Positions 16,607 through 25,091 of a stretch of 33,498 bases of DNA are shown here, piece by piece (the stretch's first letter is position 1; the number at the start of each line of letters is the position of its first letter). The stretch comes from Palsa-892 sp035295845 (GTDB taxonomy: Bacteria > Pseudomonadota > Alphaproteobacteria > Rhizobiales > Xanthobacteraceae), in assembly GCA_035295845.1 (NCBI GenBank), contig DATGIF010000024.1, positions 1 through 33,498 of the forward strand, read 5' to 3'. Under the pieces are notes generated by a model. That model was not told the DNA's origin, ran no database searches, and saw nothing but the letters and a program-made list of their open reading frames with translations. Position numbers and translations under genes: made by a program.

Positions 16607-18436
16607 ATGCCGGCCCACCGCAGCCTCAGCGTCGCCCTCACCGCGAGCGTCCTCCTGCTCCTCGCCGCCTGCTCGGACGAAGGGCCGAAACCGCGCAACC
16701 TCATCCTGTTCGTGCCGGATGGACTGCGCGCGCTGCAGGTGAACCCCGAGACGGCGCCGGCCATGGCCGCGCTCCGCGAGCGCGGCGTCAATTTCGCCAA
16801 TCCGCATGCGCTATTTCCGACCTTTACCATGCCGAACGCTTCTGGCATGGCCACCGGCCATTACCTCGGCGACACCGGCGACTTCAGCAATACCATCTAT
16901 ACGGGCTACCCAGTCCCACCCACCGGCAGCGTCACGCCCTTCATCGAAAACGACGCGGTGCTCGGGGACATCGATGCGCATTTCGCCGGCGACTATCTGA
17001 ACGAGACGACGATCCTCAACGCGGCTCGCGTGCAAGGCTTCAGTACCGCCGCCATCGGCAAACTCGGCCCGACGCTGCAATTCGATCACACCGAGCGCAG
17101 CGGCGAACGCACGATCACGGTCGATGACTCGACCGGCAGCCCTAGTGGCATTCCGCTCTCCGAGGCCATGAAGGCGGCGCTGACCCAGGCGGGCCTGCCG
17201 CTCGCCGCGCCTTCGCGTGGTGACAATGGCAAGCCCGGCGACTTCAAGACGCCGGGCGCGACCGTCGCCAACGTCGATCAGCAAGCCTATTTCGCCAACG
17301 TCGCGGCAAAGGTCGTGCTGCCGATGTTCAAGGCGCGGAAGCAGCCGTTTGTGCTCGTATTCTGGTCGCGCGATCCCGACGGCACCCAGCATAATCAAGG
17401 CGATAGCCTCAATGCTTTGACACCGGGCATTAACGGCCCGACTTCACTTGCCGCGGTCAAGAACGCCGACAACAACTTGAAACAATTGATCGATGCGCTT
17501 CGCGACCTCGGGCTCGCCGACAGTACCGATATCGTGGTCGCCGCCGACCACGGATTCTCGACCATCTCGAAGGAAAGCGAGACGAGCCTCGCCGCCAAAG
17601 GCGCTTACGCCGACGTACCCGAAGGCCGGCTGCCGCCGGGCTTCGTTGCGATCGACATCGCCAAGGCGCTTTCGCTGCCCCTCTTCGATCCTGATTCCAA
17701 GAACGCGGCAGTCGCCGACAATGCCTATCCGCGCCTCGGCAACGGCCTGATCGGACAGGATCCGGCGAAGCCGGATGTGGTCATTGCCGCCAATGGCGGC
17801 TCCGATCTCGTCTATCTGCCGACCCGCGACCGCGATCTCGCGGCGCGCGTCGTCGCCATTCTCCTGAAGCAGGATTACGTCAGCGGCCTCTTCGTCGATG
17901 ATGACCTCGGCAAGATTCCCGGCACGCTGCCGCTCACCTCGATCGGCTTAAAGGGATCGGCGATCACGCCGTATCCCGCGATCGTCGTCAATTTCCGCTC
18001 CTACTCGACCGGTTGCCCGCAGCCGCTCCTGTGCACCGTCGCCGTCGCCGACACGCGGCTGCAGCAGGGCCAGGGCATGCACGGAAGCTTCAGCCGCGCC
18101 GACACGATGAACTTCATGGCGGCGGCGGGACCGAGCTTCAAAGCCGGCTTTGTCGATCCCGGCCCTGTCAGCAACGCCGACGTCGGCAAGACGATCGCCA
18201 AGGTGCTCGGCATCAGCATTCCCTTCAAAGGAATGCTCGCGGGCCGCGTGATCGAGGAAGCCCTGCCCGGTGGCGAGGTTCCCGCCTCGGTCGCGGGCGT
18301 CATCCGCTCGGAGCCGAGCGCCGAGGGCCTCGTCACCCTCCTCGCGTTTCAGCGCGTCGGCACGACGGTCTATTTCGGCGCCGCCGGCTTTCCCGACCGC
18401 ACCATCGGCCTGCCGGCGCAGACGGCCAGTCGTTAA
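16607..18436 (+). CDS. Lipoprotein alkaline-phosphatase-superfamily phosphodiesterase
   Basis: 609 residues with a lipoprotein signal (LLLLAAC, lipid-bearing Cys22), so membrane-anchored in the periplasm. The rest is the nucleotide pyrophosphatase/phosphodiesterase branch of the alkaline phosphatase superfamily: metal Asp38 in FVPDGLR, nucleophile Thr74 in PTFTMPN, a metal-binding D-x-x-x-H in DPDGTQHNQGD, ADHGFS, and a last His in GMHGSFS. It probably cleaves phosphodiesters; the substrate is unknown. There is an unusually long stretch between the nucleophile and the first late metal ligand, suggesting a cap domain. It is divergent from pccA, and its end overlaps the next, convergent gene by 4 bases. 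Confidence 0.85.
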   Translation: MPAHRSLSVALTASVLLLLAACSDEGPKPRNLILFVPDGLRALQVNPETAPAMAALRERGVNFANPHALFPTFTMPNASGMATGHYLGDTGDFSNTIYTGYPVPPTGSVTPFIENDAVLGDIDAHFAGDYLNETTILNAARVQGFSTAAIGKLGPTLQFDHTERSGERTITVDDSTGSPSGIPLSEAMKAALTQAGLPLAAPSRGDNGKPGDFKTPGATVANVDQQAYFANVAAKVVLPMFKARKQPFVLVFWSRDPDGTQHNQGDSLNALTPGINGPTSLAAVKNADNNLKQLIDALRDLGLADSTDIVVAADHGFSTISKESETSLAAKGAYADVPEGRLPPGFVAIDIAKALSLPLFDPDSKNAAVADNAYPRLGNGLIGQDPAKPDVVIAANGGSDLVYLPTRDRDLAARVVAILLKQDYVSGLFVDDDLGKIPGTLPLTSIGLKGSAITPYPAIVVNFRSYSTGCPQPLLCTVAVADTRLQQGQGMHGSFSRADTMNFMAAAGPSFKAGFVDPGPVSNADVGKTIAKVLGISIPFKGMLAGRVIEEALPGGEVPASVAGVIRSEPSAEGLVTLLAFQRVGTTVYFGAAGFPDRTIGLPAQTASR

Positions 18437-19281
18437 GCGGCGGAGTCGAGGAGGCGCCGGATCGAACGATTCGGCTGCGGCGCCTCGGCGCCGAGGAAGC
18501 GCAAGAGCTCGAACTCGGCCAGGGTCGGGCGGCCGTCGCGCATGATGCGCTCGGAGAGCCAGGCGGCCTGCTCGGCATTCGGCGCCGCATTCGTCAGCGT
18601 ACCGTCGGGCGCGAGCGCAAGCGAGCGCGTCGCCACGGCTTCACCCGAGGCCGCGAGCGCGTGATGCGCGATCGCACGATAAAACAGGTTGTCGAAGGCG
18701 GGATCGTTCTCCGAACGCGCGGTCGCATCGTGAAGATCGAAGAGCGCTTCCGCTTCTTCCCGGCTCACCGGCACGCCCGCAGCCCCGCCCGCGGCGACGA
18801 GAATCCGATAGAGAAGAACCGCATCCTCGGCGTCGACGATGCGGCTGAAATGCGCGCGCGGACCGATCGCTGCACCCTCGCCGGTGGTGATCGCGCTCCG
18901 CAACTGCGAGATCGCGAACACGGCGAGCGCGGCAGGCACTTCGCGCGCCGCTTCCATGACGCGCAGGAGCGTCTCGAAGCCGGTCACGGTTTCGATGTCG
19001 CCACCAGGCGCAATGGCGCTGATGAGCCAGGTGGACTTTTCCTCGTTGATCGTTTCCAACGGCGGCGTCGATGCGAGATGATCGGCGATCGCGCCGGCGA
19101 TAAAATCGCGCCAGCTGGCGGCGCCATTCTGCTCCAGGCGATCGAGCGCGAGCAGCGCTTCCGCCTCGGCGCGGCTGATGGATTGCTCGGGATTCCGATA
19201 CCGCCGGAGTTGAACCAAATCCGCCGCGGCGATTGCTTCTGCCAGCGACGTGGGCTGCAAAGCGCCCATGCCGTCCCCCAT
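18433..19281 (-). CDS. Unknown protein with two diverged internal repeats
   Basis: 282 residues from the ATG at 19281; a second ATG at 19269 has GGGGGAC upstream, and a TTG at 19329 would add 16 residues. Not recognised. It is largely helical and acidic/Ala-rich, with no signal peptide or membrane helix. The two halves resemble one another: SISRAEAEALLALDRLE (34-50) corresponds to PVSREEAEALFDLHDAT (171-187); WRDFIAGAIADHLAST (57-72) to FDNLFYRAIAHHALAAS (196-212); and STWLISAIAPGG...FETLLRVMEAA to AAWLSERIMRDG...EFELLRFLGAE. This looks like a duplication of an unit of about 95 residues, with faint EF-hand-like spacing that lacks the full calcium loop. It is convergent with the phosphodiesterase gene. 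Confidence 0.75.
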   Translation of the reverse strand: MGDGMGALQPTSLAEAIAAADLVQLRRYRNPEQSISRAEAEALLALDRLEQNGAASWRDFIAGAIADHLASTPPLETINEEKSTWLISAIAPGGDIETVTGFETLLRVMEAAREVPAALAVFAISQLRSAITTGEGAAIGPRAHFSRIVDAEDAVLLYRILVAAGGAAGVPVSREEAEALFDLHDATARSENDPAFDNLFYRAIAHHALAASGEAVATRSLALAPDGTLTNAAPNAEQAAWLSERIMRDGRPTLAEFELLRFLGAEAPQPNRSIRRLLDSAA

Positions 19282-19454
19282 TTCTCGACCGTCCTGTCGC
19301 GACAAGCTTGCGCGGGCCGGGGTTACCAATGTGTAAACGCGGGCGGCATCCGCACCGATTTCATCGGCCGGCCTCGCAATTCTCTCGGCCCTTGCCCATT
19401 TCTTGTGCGTGAGCCGACGCGGATGCGTTAGGCTTGCCCGATCGGGAGGCGTCG

Positions 19455-20384
19455 ATGGCGCGGAGCGCTGGGATCCACCACATCACGGCGATTGCCGGCG
19501 AGCCGAAACGGCATGTGGCGTTCTACAGCCGCGCGCTGTCGCTGCGCTTCGTCAAACGCACGGTCAATTTCGACGATCCCGGCACCTGGCATCTTTATTT
19601 CGGCGACGAGGTCGGCTCGCCGGGCTCGGCGCTCACCTTTTTCCTCTGGGAAAACGTCCCGCAAGGCCGCCACGGCGCGGGCGAGGCGCAGGAAATCGCC
19701 TTCGCCATTCCCGCAGGATCGCTCGAATTCTGGAAGAAGCGCCTCCTCGATAAGGGCGTGATCGCCGCCGAGCACGCGCGTCTCGGCGAGGACATACTCG
19801 CCTTTGACGATCCCGACGGCCACAAACTCGAGCTTGTGGCTTCGAAGACCGCTTCGGCGATCCCCGGCTGGGGCGGCGGCGAGGTTCCGGCCGAGCACGC
19901 CATCCGCGGCTTCCATGGTGTGACGCTCGAGCTGCGTCACCCCGAGCGCACCGCCCGCGTGTTGGTGGAGGTGTTCGGCTTCGAGCCCGAGCGCAGCGAA
20001 GGCAATCGTGAGCGTTTCATCGCCAAGGACGGGCCACTCGGGCGGATCGTCGATTTGCGTGTGACGCCGGGCCTCGCGCACGCCTCCCAGGGCGTCGGCA
20101 CCGTCCATCACGTCGCCTTTCGCGCCGCCGACGACGCGGCGGAATTGGCGATGCGCGAGCGCGCGCAGAAACTCGGCCTGCAGGCGACCGAACCGATCGA
20201 CCGGCTGTATTTCCATTCGGTCTATTTCCGCGAGCCGGGCGGTGTTCTGTTCGAGATCGCCACCGACGGGCCGGGCTTCACGCGCGACGAGCCGAAGGAA
20301 AAGCTCGGAAGCAAAATCGCGTTACCGCCCTGGTACGAATCCCGCCGGGCCGAGATCGAGGCCGCATTGCCGGCCCTGGAGTAG
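19455..20384 (+). CDS. VOC-superfamily ring-cleaving dioxygenase (MhqO/LinE-like)
   Basis: 309 residues from an ATG preceded by GGGAGG. It has two VOC (glyoxalase/extradiol dioxygenase) modules: the first opens GIHHITAIAGEPKRHVAFYSRAL with its metal His, the second opens HAIRGFHGVTLELRH (about 140-155), followed by GTVHHVAFRA and FREPGGVLFEIATDGPGF. This layout fits the hydroquinone-type ring-cleaving dioxygenases (MhqO, LinE), which open dihydroxylated aromatic rings with Fe2+; the real substrate is not shown. The metal ligands His/His/Glu are visible (HH at about 5-6, HH at about 214-215, FEIATDG). It has no aromatic-pathway partners in the window. Confidence 0.85.
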   Translation: MARSAGIHHITAIAGEPKRHVAFYSRALSLRFVKRTVNFDDPGTWHLYFGDEVGSPGSALTFFLWENVPQGRHGAGEAQEIAFAIPAGSLEFWKKRLLDKGVIAAEHARLGEDILAFDDPDGHKLELVASKTASAIPGWGGGEVPAEHAIRGFHGVTLELRHPERTARVLVEVFGFEPERSEGNRERFIAKDGPLGRIVDLRVTPGLAHASQGVGTVHHVAFRAADDAAELAMRERAQKLGLQATEPIDRLYFHSVYFREPGGVLFEIATDGPGFTRDEPKEKLGSKIALPPWYESRRAEIEAALPALE

Positions 20385-20402
20385 GCAACTATTTAACGCT
20401 AT

Positions 20403-20418
20403 AAATATGTAAATATGT
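20403..20418. repeat. Tandem AAATATGT repeat in peroxiredoxin leader
   Basis: Two exact head-to-tail copies of AAATATGT lie in an unusually AT-rich gap (20385-20450) upstream of the peroxiredoxin gene. They may form part of its promoter or an operator. Confidence 0.5.
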
Positions 20419-20530
20419 TTTATATCTGGCGAATTATGTGAAAAGAGCTATATTACCTCCGTTCAAGAACATGCCTTGCGCCCAGACCGCTCATACAGCG
20501 CGGACGCACGAACCACATGAGGAGGTTTCC

Positions 20531-21196
20531 ATGGCTCTCTCGATTGGCGATACCGCGCCCGACTTCGAGGCGCAAACCACCCAAGGCAAGATCAAGTTTC
20601 ACGACTGGATCGGCGATTCCTGGGCTGTGCTGTTCTCGCATCCCAAGGACTTCACCCCGGTCTGCACCACCGAGCTTGGCTACATGGCCAAGATCGAACC
20701 CGAATTCAAAAAGCGCAACGTCAAGATCATCGGCCTCTCCGTCGACCCGGTCGACCGCCACGAAAGCTGGGCCAAGGACATCAAGGAGACGCAAGGCTTC
20801 GCGCCGAACTATCCGATGATCGGCGATCCCGACCTCAAGATCGCCAAGGCCTGGGGCATGCTGCCGGCAAGCGCCAATGGCGATGCCTCCAAGCGCACGC
20901 CCGCCGACAACCAGACCGTCCGCAACGTCTTCGTCATCGGCCCCGACAAGAAGATCAAGCTGATCCTCGTCTACCCCATGACCACCGGCCGCAATTTCGA
21001 CGAGGTGCTGCGGGTGATCGATTCCTTGCAGCTCACCGCCAAGCACAAGGTGTCTACGCCGGTGAACTGGAAGAACGGCGAGGACGTCATCATTTCCGGC
21101 TCCGTCTCCGACGAGGAGGCGAAGAAGCAATATCCGCAAGGCTGGAAGTCGCCGAAGCCCTATATCCGCATCGTGCCGCAGCCGAAGGCGCAGTAA
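20531..21196 (+). CDS. 1-Cys (Prx6-type) peroxiredoxin
   Basis: Thiol peroxidase that reduces hydrogen peroxide and organic peroxides. 221 residues, usual for the Prx6 class. The active-site motif DFTPVCTTE carries the peroxidatic Cys45, with HP at 37-38 and the conserved Arg in TVRNVFVIGP. No other cysteine is present, so it is a 1-Cys enzyme needing an outside thiol such as glutathione for recycling; a glutathione transferase gene lies 4 kb away. The start ATG has a near-perfect AGGAGG. An AT-rich leader upstream and a hairpin terminator downstream make it a stand-alone transcript. Confidence 0.95.
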   Translation: MALSIGDTAPDFEAQTTQGKIKFHDWIGDSWAVLFSHPKDFTPVCTTELGYMAKIEPEFKKRNVKIIGLSVDPVDRHESWAKDIKETQGFAPNYPMIGDPDLKIAKAWGMLPASANGDASKRTPADNQTVRNVFVIGPDKKIKLILVYPMTTGRNFDEVLRVIDSLQLTAKHKVSTPVNWKNGEDVIISGSVSDEEAKKQYPQGWKSPKPYIRIVPQPKAQ

Positions 21197-21238
21197 CCCG
21201 CGCCAAACGCATCAAAGGCCCCTTGCCCCCAAGGCCCC

Positions 21239-21279
21239 GGGCGGAGTTACGGGAGCAATCCCCGCTCCGCCCTTTCTTT
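21239..21279 (+). terminator. Rho-independent terminator after peroxiredoxin
   Basis: Outer stem GGGCGGAG (21239-21246) with CTCCGCCC (21265-21272), an inner GGGA/TCCC stem, then TTTCTTT. It lies 43 bases after the stop codon. Confidence 0.7.
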
Positions 21280-21303
21280 GGGCGGCAGGCAATGGCTTTT
21301 CGC

Positions 21304-21525
21304 TTATTTCGTTTTGTCGGAATTGACGCTTGGCAGCGGCAGCGGTTTCGCCTTGCGCATACGATCCTCGGTCCAGCCCGACGATTTCGGCTGCTCGGTG
21401 ATCTCCACCGATTCGATGCGGCCGGGATCAAACGGCTTGGACGGCTTTGGTTTGTCGTTCGACTGGGCCATGGCGAATGAACAGAAAACCGACGTGAGGG
21501 CGATCAGAGCAAGCAACCCGCGCAT
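21304..21525 (-). CDS. Small secreted protein sharing a module with the adjacent protease
   Basis: 73 residues, with a signal peptide (MRGLLALIALTSVFCSFAMA, cleaved about after residue 20) and the ribosome-binding site AAGGAGA, so expression looks real. The mature part is about 53 polar residues with no cysteine. Residues 51-65, WTEDRMRKAKPLPLP, match residues 62-76 of the trypsin-like protease encoded just upstream (WNEGRLRNAKPLPIP) at 10 of 15 positions. That module occurs in the pro-region, before the catalytic domain, in such proteases. The small protein may be a remnant of a duplicated protease N-terminus, or a free copy of the pro-region module that acts on the protease in trans. Function unknown. 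Confidence 0.75.
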   Translation of the reverse strand: MRGLLALIALTSVFCSFAMAQSNDKPKPSKPFDPGRIESVEITEQPKSSGWTEDRMRKAKPLPLPSVNSDKTK

Positions 21526-21685
21526 GGGCGGATCTCCTTGATTGGTCTGTATCGCCGCCCCTTGCAAGGAGCGTCACGGCGTAGGGTGGCGGTTTCAAGG
21601 CACCAAGATGAACTCCTGGTCATGCGGCGGAGATGCCGAACGGAAAAAGATTGCGGAATTGCAAGACGCAATCCCGCCGCCTTTC

Positions 21686-22708
21686 CTACTTGCAGCCGCG
21701 CTGCACGAAATCCATCAGCCCCTTAAAGTTTTGATCAAATTCAGGTCCGAAGGAAACCGTCGTTTCATCATTGACGTGATGCGACGTCACGCTGATCACC
21801 CGGTTGGAGTCCTGGGTGAGCGAAGTGCTGTAATTGCCGACCCAGGCGCCGCCGCTCGAGCCGCCGGTATTGTTCGGATTGCCGTGTTCCAGCCGGACGA
21901 GGCCCGGACGCGTCTCAGGCGCAGTCAGCGGGCCGCCATCCACCTGGATTACTTCGCCGTCCAGGATATCGGCCGGATATCCCACCTTGTACGCCTTCGG
22001 ATATTGCGCCGGGTCGTAATTGTATTGCCAGCCGAAGTTGCCCGTTTTCGAATCCTCGCCGGTGAGCAACATCGCATAATCAAAGTGCCAGAACCGGTCG
22101 TCATCGTCCGACGAGCCGTGCACCCAGCCGCTCCACGTCGCGAAGCATTTCGGCGTCAACTTCTGCGTCGTCTTCCCGCGCTCGTATTGCAGATCGAACT
22201 CGAAATCCCGGTACCATTGGCCGGTATTGTCGTCGCGCACGCAGTGCGCGGCGGTCAGCACGATGCGCGGCGCGATGAATTGGGCGGAGCAGATGTAATC
22301 GCCCTCGCCCGGCTTCGAGAAGAAGAACTTCCCAGCCCAACGCAGCGGGTACGAATTGGGATCGCCGGTCATTTTGTCCGCGGCGCCGACATTATGCGCC
22401 GGTCCGCTCTCGCCCGGACCCGCGCTGCGCGGACCCGATGGCGGGACAGGCTTTGGCGCGCCGGGCGTGGTCTTGGCGACCGGAATTGGCAAGGGTTTAG
22501 CGTTGCGGAGCCGTCCTTCGTTCCAGCGCACCGCCCGTTCCTGGTCCGGCGACTGTATGACGAAATCGATATGGTTGGTGGCCTTCGGGCTAGTCTGCGA
22601 CAGCGCCACGCCCGCGAGGAAAAACGTGCAGCCAGTAGCGAAAGCAAGTGCAACGCCCCTCGATTTTGATTGAAGCAACGATTCCAACAGACGGGAAAGA
22701 CTCACCAT
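21686..22708 (-). CDS. Secreted trypsin-like serine protease (S1 fold)
   Basis: 340 residues from the ATG at 22708, preceded by an excellent GGAGGAGGGA. It has an N-terminal hydrophobic segment (about 19-37), a pro-region with the WNEGRLRNAKPLPIP module, a Pro-rich linker (80-105) and the catalytic domain (about 118-340). The triad is His155 (TAAHC), Asp210 (HFDYAML) and Ser285 (NNTGGSSGGAW). Cys140/Cys156 would form the usual disulfide at the active-site His. The type resembles bacterial glutamyl-endopeptidase-like S1 enzymes; specificity is not assignable. It is exported, and substrates are unknown. It is co-directional with the 73-residue secreted protein (161 bases apart) and divergent from frmA. 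Confidence 0.9.
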   Translation of the reverse strand: MVSLSRLLESLLQSKSRGVALAFATGCTFFLAGVALSQTSPKATNHIDFVIQSPDQERAVRWNEGRLRNAKPLPIPVAKTTPGAPKPVPPSGPRSAGPGESGPAHNVGAADKMTGDPNSYPLRWAGKFFFSKPGEGDYICSAQFIAPRIVLTAAHCVRDDNTGQWYRDFEFDLQYERGKTTQKLTPKCFATWSGWVHGSSDDDDRFWHFDYAMLLTGEDSKTGNFGWQYNYDPAQYPKAYKVGYPADILDGEVIQVDGGPLTAPETRPGLVRLEHGNPNNTGGSSGGAWVGNYSTSLTQDSNRVISVTSHHVNDETTVSFGPEFDQNFKGLMDFVQRGCK

Positions 22709-22874
22709 TCCCTCCTCCGCGTTCCGGGGTGGCGGACCATATATCGAGGCTTTGCCAACCGCACCATAGTTGAATACGTACTTCATTACGGCATTACGGC
22801 GCGCCTCGACTTCAAGTTGTCACGATGCCGCCGACACAGCGCGGGGAACACCGCAAGCAAACGGGAGAAAACCA

Positions 22875-23984
22875 ATGGAGGTCCGCGCCGCGCTCGCTCT
22901 CGAGGCGGGAAAGCCGCTCGAAATCACCAGGGTCAGGCTCGAAGGTCCCAAGGCCGGCGAAGTGATGGTCGAAATCAAGGCCACGGGCGTCTGCCACACC
23001 GACGAATTCACCCGCTCAGGCGCCGACCCCGAAGGGCTCTTCCCGGCGATCCTCGGGCACGAGGGCGCGGGCATCGTGGTCGAGACCGGCCCGGGTGTCA
23101 CGTCGCTCAAGAAAGGCGATCACATCATCCCGCTCTACACCCCGGAATGCCGCGAGTGCGAATACTGCCTCTCGCGCAAGACCAATCTTTGCCAGAAAAT
23201 CCGCGCCACCCAAGGCGCCGGCGTCATGCCCGACGGCACCTCGCGCTTCTCCCTCGATGGCAAGAAAATCCACCATTACATGGGCACGTCTACGTTTTCC
23301 AACTTCACGGTGGTGCCGGAAATTGCCCTCGCGAAAATCCGCGAGGACGCTCCCTTCGACAAGGTCTGCTACATCGGCTGCGGGGTGACGACCGGCCTTG
23401 GTGCCGTCATCAACACCGCCAAGGTCGAGGCCGGCACCCGCTGCATCGTCTTCGGCCTCGGCGGCATCGGGTTGAACGTGATCCAGGGGCTGCGTCTTGT
23501 CGGCGCCGAGATGATCGTCGGCGTCGATTTGAATCAAGACCGCAAGAAATGGGGCGAACGCTTTGGAATGACTCACTTTGTCAATCCGCGCGAAGCCGGC
23601 AACGACCTGGTCAAATACCTCGTCGATCTCACCAAGGGCGGCGCCGACTACACCTTCGAATGCGTCGGCAACGTCGATCTCATGCGCGCGGCGCTCGAAT
23701 GCTGCCACAAGGGCTGGGGCGAAAGCGTCATCATCGGGGTCGCGCCCGCCGGCGCCGAGATCAGGACCCGCCCCTTCCAGCTCGTCACCGGCCGCGTCTG
23801 GCGCGGCTCCGCCTTCGGCGGCGCCCGCGGCCGCACCGACGTGCCGCGCATCGTCGACTGGTACATGGAGAAGAAGATCGAGATCGACCCGATGATCACC
23901 CACACCATGCCGCTATCGGACATCAACAGGGCCTTCGACCTCATGCACGAAGGCAAGTCGATCCGCAGCGTCGTGCTGTTCTGA
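22875..23984 (+). CDS. frmA: S-(hydroxymethyl)glutathione dehydrogenase (class III ADH)
   Basis: NAD-dependent zinc enzyme that oxidises the formaldehyde-glutathione adduct to S-formylglutathione; it can also reduce S-nitrosoglutathione. 369 residues. Catalytic zinc: Cys40 (GVCHTDE), His62 with Glu63 (GHEGAG) and Cys169 (GCGVTTG). Structural zinc: Cys92, 95, 98 and 106. NAD-binding GLGGIGL lies at 194-200. The GTSRFSLDGKKIHHYMGTSTF stretch is typical of class III. SD: GGGAG before the ATG. The usual partner, S-formylglutathione hydrolase, is not next to it; the following gene is a substrate-binding protein. Confidence 0.95.
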   Translation: MEVRAALALEAGKPLEITRVRLEGPKAGEVMVEIKATGVCHTDEFTRSGADPEGLFPAILGHEGAGIVVETGPGVTSLKKGDHIIPLYTPECRECEYCLSRKTNLCQKIRATQGAGVMPDGTSRFSLDGKKIHHYMGTSTFSNFTVVPEIALAKIREDAPFDKVCYIGCGVTTGLGAVINTAKVEAGTRCIVFGLGGIGLNVIQGLRLVGAEMIVGVDLNQDRKKWGERFGMTHFVNPREAGNDLVKYLVDLTKGGADYTFECVGNVDLMRAALECCHKGWGESVIIGVAPAGAEIRTRPFQLVTGRVWRGSAFGGARGRTDVPRIVDWYMEKKIEIDPMITHTMPLSDINRAFDLMHEGKSIRSVVLF

Positions 23985-24061
23985 CCGGGCGGGCGCACGG
24001 CTTGTCAGGGCGCTCGAAACCAGGGAGGCTCCCGGCCGCCCTACGCCAAAGAGGTATTGCG

Positions 24062-25036
24062 GTGACACCAAAGCCCGCGCGCTTAGCCCTTATCGCTCTC
24101 TTCTCGCTTATTGCGGCTCACTCCAGGGCCGAAGACGCCAAACTCCACGTGAGCATCTTCCCGGATGCGCAAAACCTTTCGCTCTTCGTCGCCGAGGACC
24201 AGGGCTTCTTCAAGAAGCGCGGGCTCGACGTTGAGATCGCGTTTACGCCCAATTCGGTCGCCCTGCGCGACGGCCTCGCCAACGGCGCGCACCAAATCGT
24301 GCACGCGGCGGTCGACAATGCGGTGGCGATGATCGACATCGCCAAGGCCGATGCGGTGATCGTCGCCGGCGGCGGCAACGGCGCGACCGAACTCATCGTG
24401 CGCCCCGAGATCAATTCGATCGCGGATCTGCGCGGCAAGACCGCCGTGGTCGACGCCCCGAACACCGCCTACGCGCTGATCATGTACAAGATGCTCGCGC
24501 TGAAAGGGCTGAAGCGGGATGAATACAAGGTGCTGCAAGCAGGCGGATGCCCGCAGCGGCTCGATGCCATGCGCAAGGATCCGATGAATGCCTTCGCGAT
24601 GCTCTATCCGCCCTGCACCGTGCTCGCCGAAAGGGAAGGCTATCGCAGCCTCGGCGCCGGCGTCGACGTGGTGGGGCCCTATCAGGCCAACGGAATTTTC
24701 GTGATGCGGCCATGGGCGAAGGCCAATGCCGATACCCTCGTCAAATACATCCAAGCGGTGATCGAGGGCTATCGTTTTGCATCGAGCCCGGCCAACCGGG
24801 AGGAAGCGGTCGCGAGCCTCAGCAAGCATCTGAAGATCGACGCGGATACCGCAACCAAATCGCTCGTCTACGAGATCGGGCCGCTCGGCGCGCTCGCCAA
24901 GGATGTGCGTTTCGATATGGAAGGTTTCAAGAACGCGCTGAAGATCAGGGCGGAGATCGAGGGTGGCCAAGTGGCCGCCGACCTGGCTGCGTATATCGAC
25001 CCGTCCTATTACCAGCGGGCGCTTTCGGGTCTTTGA
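24062..25036 (+). CDS. Orphan ABC-type substrate-binding protein (NMT1/SsuA-like)
   Basis: 324 residues from the GTG at 24062, which has AGAGG upstream. Signal peptide about 1-20 (LALIALFSLIAAHSRAED). The mature protein is of the NMT1/THI5-SsuA-TauA type: LHVSIFPDAQNLSLFVAEDQGFF opens the fold, followed by GRKTAVVDAP-like text (RGKTAVVDAPNTAYAL) and the VKYIQAVIEGYRFA helix. Such proteins deliver sulfonates, nitrate, pyrimidine precursors or aromatics to an ABC permease, but no permease or ATPase gene is present nearby. It follows frmA by 77 bases and may be co-transcribed with it. Confidence 0.85.
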   Translation: MTPKPARLALIALFSLIAAHSRAEDAKLHVSIFPDAQNLSLFVAEDQGFFKKRGLDVEIAFTPNSVALRDGLANGAHQIVHAAVDNAVAMIDIAKADAVIVAGGGNGATELIVRPEINSIADLRGKTAVVDAPNTAYALIMYKMLALKGLKRDEYKVLQAGGCPQRLDAMRKDPMNAFAMLYPPCTVLAEREGYRSLGAGVDVVGPYQANGIFVMRPWAKANADTLVKYIQAVIEGYRFASSPANREEAVASLSKHLKIDADTATKSLVYEIGPLGALAKDVRFDMEGFKNALKIRAEIEGGQVAADLAAYIDPSYYQRALSGL

Positions 25037-25064
25037 AACTGCAATAAACAAGGGTCAAGCGATA

Positions 25065-25091
25065 TCGTCGCCGGGCGGATCCCGGCGACGA
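25065..25091 (+). other. Perfect 11-bp hairpin before the second thioesterase
   Basis: TCGTCGCCGGG (25065-25075) pairs fully with CCCGGCGACGA (25081-25091) around the loop CGGAT. It lies after the substrate-binding protein stop and just before the thioesterase ribosome-binding site (AGAGGA). The following AAAATTT is a poor terminator tract, so it may be an attenuator or a transcript-stabilising stem rather than a full terminator. Confidence 0.6.

Noticed and set aside
21542..22669. Plus-strand open frame of 375 codons opposite the trypsin-like protease
   Set aside because: The minus strand has the full catalytic triad, signal segment and strong ribosome-binding site. The plus frame has none of these.
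22670..24061. Upstream part of a 788-codon frame ending in the substrate-binding protein
   Set aside because: The first 464 codons are a wrong-frame reading of frmA. The GTG at 24062 with AGAGG and a signal peptide is the real start.
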